From Saliphagus infecundisoli (lineage in GTDB: Archaea; Halobacteriota; Halobacteria; Halobacteriales; Natrialbaceae), in assembly GCF_020177375.1 (NCBI RefSeq), contig NZ_JAIWHV010000006.1, forward strand, positions 62,001-126,000: a stretch of 64,000 nucleotides of DNA. Direction: 5' to 3'. The translations under genes were made by a program, and so were the position numbers. Position 1 is the stretch's first letter. Each line of letters opens with the position of its first letter. The notes below the pieces were generated by a model, which did not search any database, was not told the DNA's origin, and saw nothing but the letters and a program-made list of their open reading frames with translations. Of the stretch, positions 57,954-64,000 are shown in pieces.

Positions 57954-58835
57954 ATGCACGAACCACGCGGACGAACCGGACTGGATCGCCTCTTGAACAT
58001 TCGGCTCACTGCCCACACCCTCGTGGTGGTGGCGGTCGTCCTCTCGGTCGCCCTCGCCGGGTGTACCGGGATGGGCGGGCTCGGCGACCTCGGCGGCGAG
58101 GACGACGGCGTCGCGGAGGCAGACTCCGCCGACGACGGCGAGAGCGACGGGAACAGCGGCGACGATGCGGCGGACGACGGCGCCAGTTCGGACGGTGCCG
58201 GGGATAGCGACGACGCGGGCGATGGCTCGTCGGGAGCGGGCGCCGACGATAGCGACGGCGACGTCGGCCTCGACTCGATGGTCGGCGACGGCGCGGACGG
58301 CGAGTGGTTCAACCTGAGCGCTCCCGGCCACTATGCGTTCGATCTCGCCGGAATGGACGAGGAGACGGGTGAACAGGTCACCGGCCGGCTGGTCTACGAC
58401 ATCGAGGACGCGGGCAACGAGGAGGTTACGACGAGCATCGACTACGAGTTCGGTACCGAACAGTACCAGTCGACGACGACCGGGCCCGCCGACGAAGTGA
58501 TGGGCCAGCTGTTCCTCACCCAGGCCCACGCGCCCGTGCTCGCCCTCCAGAGCGCTTCCCTGCTCTACTACTTCGAGATGGGCTTTACGGACCCCTCGGT
58601 CGGCAACCGCAAGCAGACCACGGTCGACGGCCAGACCCAGGTCACCGAAGTAGTCGAGGAACGCTCCTACGCGGGCGTCGACTGCTACTTCGTCGAGACG
58701 ACCGTCGACGGCGAACTCTCCCAGCAGAGCTGCCTCCGCGGCGCCGACGGCGGGATCGCCCCCTACGTCGCGACCTACACCGAGGACGGCGACCTCGAGC
58801 TCGAGGTCGAACTCGCCAACTACGAGTCGCGATGA
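57954..58835 (+). CDS. secreted lipoprotein with acidic linker (paralogue A)
   Basis: 293 residues. TLVVVAVVLSVALAG then Cys is a Sec lipobox (ALAGC). A ~75-residue Asp/Ser/Gly-rich linker follows, and then a ~190-residue domain with WFNLSAPGHYAFDLAGMDEE, TSIDYEFGTEQYQSTTTGPA, YAGVDCYFVETTVDGELSQQ and SCLRGADGGIAPYVATYTED. The last two blocks are shared with the next gene, so the two are paralogues. Its stop overlaps the next start (ATGA). Function unknown; no enzyme motif. Confidence 0.75.
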   Translation: MHEPRGRTGLDRLLNIRLTAHTLVVVAVVLSVALAGCTGMGGLGDLGGEDDGVAEADSADDGESDGNSGDDAADDGASSDGAGDSDDAGDGSSGAGADDSDGDVGLDSMVGDGADGEWFNLSAPGHYAFDLAGMDEETGEQVTGRLVYDIEDAGNEEVTTSIDYEFGTEQYQSTTTGPADEVMGQLFLTQAHAPVLALQSASLLYYFEMGFTDPSVGNRKQTTVDGQTQVTEVVEERSYAGVDCYFVETTVDGELSQQSCLRGADGGIAPYVATYTEDGDLELEVELANYESR

Positions 58836-59620
58836 CGAGGGAGTTCACCATGACGTCTGAACCATCCAACTCGGGTGGCACATCCGAAGGGTCTCGAGCA
58901 CGTCCGATGGGAGTGCACCGCCGATCGATCGTGGGCGCTCTCGTTGGGTGCGTTACTCTGAGCCTGAGTGGCTGTCTCAGCACGGAGGCCATTACCGATC
59001 GGGTCAAAGCCGAAGCCACGGATCGCGCGGGTGACGAACTCGGCGAACGGGTTGGTATCGATATCGAGATTCCCGACGATCCACCCGAAACCAACGACGA
59101 CGAGTGGCGACTGTACGAGTTCGGAGCCGGCGAACACTACGAGTACCGTGTCGAGAGCGAGGAAGACGGGGCTGGCGTCTTTCTCTGGACCGTCGAAGAC
59201 GCCGGTGACGACCGTCTGACCGTCGAAACCGAGCTGACATACGAAGAGGGTGAAGAGTTCGCCCGGACGGTGACCGGAACCGAGGACGAGATCTTCTCGC
59301 AGCTGATGACGACTCCGGCTGCGATCTTCATCGGCTCGGGATTGTACTCGCCCCACGTCGCGGCCAACGAAGGCGTGTACGTCGGGTACGAGTGGCGCTT
59401 CGGCACTGAGGAGGGCAGCCTGCGGTACGCAGTCGAGGATACTGCCTCCTACGTCGGAACGGAGTGTTACGTGGCCGTAACGGAGATCAACGACACGGTC
59501 GTCCACGAGAGCTGTCTCGCACCCGAGCTCGCGTTTCCGGCATACGTCGCGTACTATGACGACGAGACGGGTGAGACGCTTCTCGAAATGGAGCTGGTCG
59601 AGTATAGCGGAAGCGAATAA
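58832..59620 (+). CDS. secreted lipoprotein (paralogue B)
   Basis: 262 residues. SIVGALVGCVTLSLSG then Cys is a lipobox preceded by a basic HRR; an alternative start is ATG 58850. The globular part aligns with the previous protein: EFGAGEHYEYRVESEEDGAG, TGTEDEIFSQLM, YVGTECYVAVTEINDTVVHE then SCLAPELAFPAYVAYYDDET. It lacks the long acidic linker. The shared pair of cysteines (ECY... ESCLAP) suggests a disulfide. GC content drops here compared with upstream genes. Function unknown. Confidence 0.75.
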   Translation: MTREFTMTSEPSNSGGTSEGSRARPMGVHRRSIVGALVGCVTLSLSGCLSTEAITDRVKAEATDRAGDELGERVGIDIEIPDDPPETNDDEWRLYEFGAGEHYEYRVESEEDGAGVFLWTVEDAGDDRLTVETELTYEEGEEFARTVTGTEDEIFSQLMTTPAAIFIGSGLYSPHVAANEGVYVGYEWRFGTEEGSLRYAVEDTASYVGTECYVAVTEINDTVVHESCLAPELAFPAYVAYYDDETGETLLEMELVEYSGSE

Positions 59621-59639
59621 CACCCACTGAGACGGACCA

Positions 59640-59918
59640 ATGAGAACGGAAGACACCGAAACCAACGGAGAACCGACCGACGAACGGGCCGAAGAAAGAA
59701 CAACCGCGGATCCAATTGGCGTGGAGACACCCGATTGGGGACTCACAGAGCGCGGAGCATCAAGGATGATCGGAGCGGCCAGCGACCGTACAACCCGAGC
59801 CGATCAGCAAAGAGGGATTCGGGAGATGGGTCCTGTTGGAATCGCGCATGTGACTGGCAGTCTTGGTCGCAGCGAGACGTGGGCCGCCACGGTGAGTGAC
59901 GACTTAGAACACCAATGA
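59640..59918 (+). CDS. small hypothetical protein (92 aa)
   Basis: Starts at ATG 59640 and its stop overlaps the next gene's ATG (ATGA), which supports translation coupling and therefore a real gene. Sequence is polar and charged (MRTEDTETNGEPTDERAEER) with no signal, membrane segment or motif. No relatives recognised. GC lower than average for the window. Confidence 0.45.
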   Translation: MRTEDTETNGEPTDERAEERTTADPIGVETPDWGLTERGASRMIGAASDRTTRADQQRGIREMGPVGIAHVTGSLGRSETWAATVSDDLEHQ

Positions 59919-60907
59919 AACTACACTTCATCAAAGCGACCGGCGTCTTCTTTCGGACGTTGCCGTTCGTCGCACTACGACTCGCCGTCGGAGGGCTGTT
60001 CGGTCTCCTGACGGTCCTCTACTTCGGGGTCATTGGGTGGCTAGTACTTACGCTGCTGGACGCGGGGACCCTCTCTGGACCGATCGCCGGGATCGGGCTG
60101 TTCATTGCGACGCTTATCTTCCTCGGTGTGATGCGACTCGCAAGGCGATACGTCCTGTATCTGGTTGCCGCGGGCCACATCGCCGTCATCGCCCATATCG
60201 TCGACACGGGTGAGACTCCATCGAATCAGATCGCGTTCGGGACGAGCAAAGTAAAGGAGAACTTCGCGGGGGCGAGCGCACTGTTCGTCGTCGATCAGCT
60301 GGTGAAATCGGTCATCAGGCAGTTCAACAATACGGTGATCTCGCTGTCGAATCTCCTGAGTTTCGTCCCGACGCTCGGCAACATTCTTGCGGTGCTTCGC
60401 CGAGGGATCGCACTCGCCGCTTCCTACATCGACGAGGCAATCCTCGCACACGTCTTCCTCAACGAGGACCAGAACAACTGGCGGGCCGCTCGCGACGGGG
60501 TAGTGCTCTACGGCAAGACCTGGAAGCCGGTGTTAGCGTCGACGCTCATCATCGTCCTCGGAATGTATGCGGTTGCGTTCGGCGTTTTGTTAGGCTTGAC
60601 CCCGTTGGCGGCCGTCTTCGGTGGCCTCTCGCCGACGTATGAGATCCTCGGCTGGGTCGTCGTCGGTGGAATTGCGCTGACGGTCTACCTCGGCGTGCTC
60701 CGCCCCTGGGTCAAGACGGTCGTGATTACGACGTTCCTCGTCGAATCCCGAGAGCTGACACCGGACAGCGACACGATGGACTTCATCGCGACTCGTTCGC
60801 AGAAGTTCAACGAACTCGTGGCCAACGCGGAAGCCGAAGCATCCGATGACCCATCACCTGGTGACGTCCCGGGTAATGAATTACCCCGCGACGAAAAACC
60901 AACATGA
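59915..60907 (+). CDS. multi-pass membrane protein (330 aa), function unknown
   Basis: Six or so membrane helices: VALRLAVGGLFGLLTVLYFG, GPIAGIGLFIATLIFLGVMR, YLVAAGHIAVIAHI, LASTLIIVLGMYAVAFGVLL and ILGWVVVGGIALTVYLGVLR among them. A conserved-looking central loop QIAFGTSKVKENFAGASALF with amphipathic helices and the segment VFLNEDQNNWRAARDGVVLY suggest a membrane channel or scaffold. I recognise no family. Ends with a soluble acidic tail. Overlaps the 92-residue gene by four bases. Last gene of the cluster. Confidence 0.7.
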   Translation: MKLHFIKATGVFFRTLPFVALRLAVGGLFGLLTVLYFGVIGWLVLTLLDAGTLSGPIAGIGLFIATLIFLGVMRLARRYVLYLVAAGHIAVIAHIVDTGETPSNQIAFGTSKVKENFAGASALFVVDQLVKSVIRQFNNTVISLSNLLSFVPTLGNILAVLRRGIALAASYIDEAILAHVFLNEDQNNWRAARDGVVLYGKTWKPVLASTLIIVLGMYAVAFGVLLGLTPLAAVFGGLSPTYEILGWVVVGGIALTVYLGVLRPWVKTVVITTFLVESRELTPDSDTMDFIATRSQKFNELVANAEAEASDDPSPGDVPGNELPRDEKPT

Positions 60908-61047
60908 GGAGTTCGGCACCGTTCGGCCGGACTATTCGAGATCGATAGTTCTGATACGCAACCTGTGACTACAGTTCACATGGACATCGATTCGCTCCGG
61001 CCGGACCACGTCGGGGCCACCAGGAGATCCGACCCTCGACCCCGGAG

Positions 61048-61833
61048 CTATCGCCCGAGCCACGCGTTCAGCGGCGTCGCCCGTTTCTGAAGCGATCGGA
61101 ACCGGCCGTCGAGCCACGCCCACGCCGCCGGCGAGTCGGACTCGACGATCACCGTCGGCAGGCCGCTGGTCGGGTCGTGGCCCGACACCGAGACGTCGTC
61201 GCGGTCGACCGAGAACGTAAAGGGGACGGCCTCGTCGGGGACGACTCCGATCGAGAGGTGGGGCGCCTCGAGCGCGTCGAGGAACGCCTCGCCGCCGACG
61301 GCGTCGTGGGCCGCAAGCGCGCGCTCGGCGAACAGCCACTCGATGCGGTCTTTGGTGTCGACGATCTCCCGGGCGTCCTCGAGCAGTCCCGTCGGACTCG
61401 CGCTCGAGACGACGCCGCGGGGGTCGTGGGCGGCCTCGAAGCGTTCGATCGCGCGGTCGGCGACGCGGTAGGGGTCGGTCGCGTCGACGGTCGTCACCGT
61501 CGGATCGGTCAGCGTGTGGGCGTGGTCGAGCAGGTCGGGGTGGGAGATGACCTCGAACAGCGGGTCAAGGCGGTCGATCGCCTCGATGCCCTCGAGAAAG
61601 GTTTCCGCCAGCCGGCCGAAGGCCTCGCCCCGTGTGGTCGTCCGGTAGCCGTCCGCGGTCCGCTCTACGTACTCCTGGTCGGCGAGAGCGACCGTCATCC
61701 GGTAGACCGTCGTGCGCGAGACGTCGGTCGCCTCGGCGAGTTCCCGTCTCGTCCGCGGGGCATTCCGGCACGCCTCGAGGATCGGGGCGTACCGGAGGCG
61801 GTCCATCGCGTCCGCCCGTCGATCTCCGGCCAT
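61048..61833 (-). CDS. winged-helix regulator with FilR1-type (DUF1724) domain
   Basis: 261 residues. N-terminal HTH: LEACRNAPRTRRELAEATDV then SRTTVYRMTVALADQEYVER (~residues 18-58), an ArsR/IclR-like winged helix. The C-terminal ~140 residues (RIEWLFAERALAAHDAVGGE, LEAPHLSIGVVPDEAVPFTF) match the DUF1724/FilR1 regulator domain. Ligand unknown. Leaderless: minus-strand GTTATACC ~28 bases before ATG 61833. The upstream region is rich in GTTC/GAAC inverted repeats, probably its own operator. Confidence 0.88.
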   Translation of the reverse strand: MAGDRRADAMDRLRYAPILEACRNAPRTRRELAEATDVSRTTVYRMTVALADQEYVERTADGYRTTTRGEAFGRLAETFLEGIEAIDRLDPLFEVISHPDLLDHAHTLTDPTVTTVDATDPYRVADRAIERFEAAHDPRGVVSSASPTGLLEDAREIVDTKDRIEWLFAERALAAHDAVGGEAFLDALEAPHLSIGVVPDEAVPFTFSVDRDDVSVSGHDPTSGLPTVIVESDSPAAWAWLDGRFRSLQKRATPLNAWLGR

Positions 61834-61900
61834 GCTCGCGTGGTTCGAGGAGCGCCGGTATAACGGTTCACTGACGAACGGGCTGTTCGCGGGTGAACAA

Positions 61901-61912
61901 CCGTTCGAACGG
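61901..61912. promoter_or_regulatory. perfect palindrome CCGTTCGAACGG
   Basis: 12-base palindrome flanked by two more GTTC/GAAC half-sites; between the divergent TATA boxes at 61857 (regulator) and 61914 (plus strand). Confidence 0.5.
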
Positions 61913-62167
61913 TGGGTATATTTCTCCGTTCGTCAACCGATAGACGATGTCTGGCGGGCGGTCTGTCGGTGGTGGGGGAAGGCAGTGGCGGTCGTCGCAC
62001 CGACGATACGCCACTCGGTCGCCGACGACGGGCCCGCTCGGACATCGATCGCGGAGATTGGAGAGGACGGTCCGAACGGGCCGGTTCTCCCGGGGCTCTC
62101 GATGTCGACGCCGGGGACCCCGATTCGCCGACACCGAAAACCGGACCGGGAGAGGAGCGTCGCCGGG

Positions 62168-62174
62168 GTTTAAG
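62168..62174 (+). promoter_or_regulatory. TATA box of the oxidoreductase remnant
   Basis: GTTTAAG centred 27 bases upstream of ATG 62198; intact promoter before a truncated gene. Confidence 0.5.
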
Positions 62175-62197
62175 CGAAGGAGGGTCGAGAAGCCGGC

Positions 62198-62389
62198 ATG
62201 GACGAGCTTGCTGTCGGGGTGATCGGTGGTGGCTGGATGGCGAGCGACTACCACCTCCCGACGTACGACGAGCACCCGGCGACCCGGGTCGTCGATCGGG
62301 AACCCGTGGATGGAATCGCGCTGGCACCGAATCGTAACCGACAGTTCGGTTCGACAGACTGTCGTTCGTCCCGAATTCAACCCGCTTGA
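62198..62389 (+). pseudogene. N-terminal remnant of a Gfo/Idh/MocA oxidoreductase
   Basis: The first ~32 residues, MDELAVGVIGGGWMASDYHL then PTYDEHPATRVV, match the NAD-binding start of Gfo/Idh/MocA proteins (GxGxMAxxxHLPxYxxHP). After about 62293 the similarity stops and the frame continues as unrelated sequence to a stop at 62389. The rest of the ~330-residue protein is missing, so this is a deletion remnant. The TATA box is still in place. Confidence 0.75.
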
Positions 62390-62465
62390 TCGCCATCCAC
62401 TCCGATTGATCCACGAACGGTATCCGGGGTTCATGGACCCGTCCGTCCCAGTAGGGAGCACGCCC

Positions 62466-62651
62466 ATGACCCACATCACGGAGAACGACCGGGCGGCCGG
62501 GCGGTGTGACGGCTGCGGGAACATCTACACCGTTCGGCTCTCCCCCGACGGGGAAATCGAGCCGATCGGGGTCCCCGCAGGATGTACGCAGTGTGGCGGC
62601 ACCGAGTTCACCGTCCTCGGACGGGCCGACGGGTCGCCGTCGGCGCCGTAA
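62466..62651 (+). CDS. small zinc-ribbon protein (61 aa)
   Basis: CDGCGNIYTVRLSPDGE and CTQCGGTEFTVLGR give two CxxC pairs that should bind one zinc. Start chosen at ATG 62466 (MTHITENDRAAGR); an ATG at 62433 in frame is possible. Resembles the short haloarchaeal ribbon proteins that may contact nucleic acids or other proteins. Function unknown. Confidence 0.7.
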   Translation: MTHITENDRAAGRCDGCGNIYTVRLSPDGEIEPIGVPAGCTQCGGTEFTVLGRADGSPSAP

Positions 62652-62698
62652 CCTACGTCGACCGCCGAGCCGTCGGGTCCAAACCCCGGCGGCGGGAG

Positions 62699-63895
62699 TC
62701 ACCGTCCAGTCGGCAACCGCCCGGAACGAGCGAGAACGGCCATCCCGACGGCGATGGCGGCGACCGCGACGGCGTACCCCCGAAAGACCTCCGAGTAGGC
62801 GATCCCGCCCTGGGCGAACAGCCCGACCGCGACGCTTCCCGGCGCCTGGATGAGCATCATCGTCGCGCTGAATCCCGAGTAGGCGCTGGCACGGTTCTCG
62901 TCGGGCAGGGTCTCGAGGAGGTAGGCGTCGCCGACGGGGAACAGGCCGTGGATGACGACGCCCATCACGATCGAGACGGCGGCGATCCCGGCGACCCCGG
63001 AGACGACGGTAAAGGCGAGCAGGCAGGCGACGAATCCCCCGAGGACGGCGAGCAGGACGGGGAGATACGAAAACCGGTCCGCGAGGCGGCCGGCCACCAG
63101 AAACGAGGGGATGCCGGCGGCGAACATCACGGTCAGGAGGGTGTTGGCCGTTCCCGACCCGATCCCCTTGGCGGCGCCCAGGTAGGTGACGTAGAAGTTA
63201 AACACGCCCTGCCAGACGAACCCCGTGAAGCCGACGAAGACGATGCCGGCGGCGACCAGGCGCCACTGGGCGGCGATTCCCGCCAGCAGGTCGCGGTCCT
63301 CGCGGCCGGCGTCGGGGAGGTCGGCCCGGCGGACGGCGACGGCGAGGACGGCGGTCGCGACGACCGCGAGGGCGGCGAGCGCGCCGAAGCCGAGCCGCCA
63401 GGAGCCGAGTGCGATCGTCGCGGTCACCAGGAACGGCGCGCCGACGGCGGCGACCTGAGAGGACATCCCGCGGATTCCGACCGCGAGCCCGATCCGCTCG
63501 GGGTAGAGTTCGCTCACGAGCGGGTTGGCCGCGATGAAGAAGACGCCGGTCGCCAGGCCGATCAGCAGGGCACCGAGGACGGTCAGTCCGATCGTCGGCG
63601 AGAGGGCGGTAAACGCCGCCGCACTCGCGAGAAAGGCGCCCATCCCCAGCAGGACGCGGTGGCGGGAAACGAACGTGAGCAGGTAGCCCGTCGGGAGCCG
63701 GGTGAGCGCGCTCCCGATCCAGACGGCCGTCGCCGCAAGCCCCGCAGTCGCCGGACTCACGCCCGACTCGATGAAGAAGTCCACGAGGGGTGCAAACGCC
63801 ATCCGGCCGTAGTTCACCAGAAAGGAGAGCAGACAGATCGTCCCGAACAGGCCCGCCCGCCCCGACGGTTTCGGCCGCGTCACGGCTGCGACCAC
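62699..63895 (-). CDS. major facilitator superfamily transporter
   Basis: 398 residues, twelve membrane helices. The first half includes FLVNYGRMAFAPLVDFFIES and AVWIGSALTRLPTGYLLTF, the loop 2-3 region with the R-x-P-x-G-Y pattern, and the second half FLVAGRLADRFSYLPVLLAV. Likely proton-coupled transport of a small molecule; substrate unknown. The start is a GTG at 63895 or another at 63883; neither is clearly favoured. Convergent with the zinc-ribbon gene. Confidence 0.88.
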   Translation of the reverse strand: MVAAVTRPKPSGRAGLFGTICLLSFLVNYGRMAFAPLVDFFIESGVSPATAGLAATAVWIGSALTRLPTGYLLTFVSRHRVLLGMGAFLASAAAFTALSPTIGLTVLGALLIGLATGVFFIAANPLVSELYPERIGLAVGIRGMSSQVAAVGAPFLVTATIALGSWRLGFGALAALAVVATAVLAVAVRRADLPDAGREDRDLLAGIAAQWRLVAAGIVFVGFTGFVWQGVFNFYVTYLGAAKGIGSGTANTLLTVMFAAGIPSFLVAGRLADRFSYLPVLLAVLGGFVACLLAFTVVSGVAGIAAVSIVMGVVIHGLFPVGDAYLLETLPDENRASAYSGFSATMMLIQAPGSVAVGLFAQGGIAYSEVFRGYAVAVAAIAVGMAVLARSGRLPTGR

Positions 63896-64000
63896 CCACG
63901 CGGCTCCGGCGGTTCGGCCGACCCGCTCGCGGCGCGGGCGCCGACGGACGTCGCTCGATCCACGTTCGACACGTCCGGCGGTCTCTCCCTCGTGGAGTTG
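63896..64000. other. window end, possible partial gene not resolved
   Basis: About 100 bases upstream of the MFS gene. One frame on the plus strand (GSGGSADPLAARAPTDVARS) reads like protein, but it is too short to call. Confidence 0.3.

Larger units (their letters stand above)
61834..62197. other. 364-base intergenic region with inverted repeats
   Basis: Contains the regulator promoter (61857-61864), the repeats TGTTC/GAACA (61884-61899) and CCGTTCGAACGG (61901-61912), and a plus-strand GGGTATATTT at ~61914-61923. The remaining sequence codes only arginine-rich frames and looks non-genic. It ends at the promoter of the oxidoreductase remnant (62168-62174). Confidence 0.55.

Noticed and set aside
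61947-62222. Possible leaderless 91-residue gene after the TATA box at 61914
   Set aside because: The protein is extremely arginine-rich and not acidic, unlike any haloarchaeal protein around it; the frame looks accidental, although a noncoding transcript remains possible.

Overview
The window is a high-GC, gene-dense chromosomal stretch from a haloarchaeon (class Halobacteria). The evidence is a TATA-binding protein, archaeal eIF1, ribosomal protein L40e, Trm-G10, a Hel308-type helicase, an archaeal tRNA-splicing endonuclease, a halocyanin, Tat-exported lipoproteins with acidic linkers, strongly acidic proteomes, and many genes whose start lies about 27 bases after a TATA box (leaderless transcripts). 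The genus cannot be decided from the sequence alone. I found no rRNA, tRNA, CRISPR array or replication origin.

Layout. 1-7.2 kb: end of an F420/flavin-type oxidoreductase, small zinc proteins, an internally deleted IS200/IS605-type (TnpB) remnant, cold-shock protein, a translationally coupled MoxR ATPase / DUF58 / transglutaminase operon, and eIF1. 7.2-12.2 kb: rhodanese, Nudix hydrolase, hisH, family-4 uracil-DNA glycosylase, DUF99, MBL hydrolase, L40e and Tsr3. 12.2-18.3 kb: a Tat-exported thioredoxin-fold protein with an acidic repeat tail, a Rieske protein with a large helical tail, serS, and two overlapping fluC (crcB) fluoride-channel genes with a fluoride-riboswitch-like leader. 18.3-27.6 kb: bacterio-opsin-activator-type regulator, universal stress protein, thioesterase, Trm-G10, TBP, hisG, hisA, trpS, endA and a NucS-N-like zinc-finger protein. 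27.7-32.7 kb: a phnCDE-type ABC importer, a P-loop kinase, then a decayed DDE transposase region of visibly lower GC. 32.7-43.8 kb: HD hydrolase, MazG, CHRD protein, HAD phosphatase, Hel308-like helicase, MATE exporter, lipA and PhoX. 44-51 kb: a 2-oxoacid dehydrogenase operon (E1alpha, E1beta, E2) followed by E3 with its own promoter, and an RmlD-like protein. 51-56.8 kb: halocyanin, degenerate Cas4-like protein, and a CoA-transferase / TetR / amidohydrolase / FAH-family group that shares a putative operator. 56.8-64 kb: an accessory-looking envelope cluster (DUF4870, PsbP-like, two paralogous lipoproteins, a multi-pass membrane protein), a FilR1-type regulator, an oxidoreductase remnant, a small zinc ribbon and an MFS transporter.

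Most notable. (1) The leader of the fluC pair carries a P1 stem and a six-base-pair pseudoknot matching the fluoride riboswitch, with compensatory change relative to the Thermotoga aptamer but two deviations in the conserved core. (2) An almost identical 14-base inverted repeat lies upstream of the CoA transferase and between tetR and the amidohydrolase, which suggests a small local regulon. (3) Several remnants of mobile or lost genes are frozen here: a tnpB tail with both hairpin ends, a stop-interrupted DDE transposase, and the first ~30 residues of a Gfo/Idh/MocA oxidoreductase behind an intact promoter.
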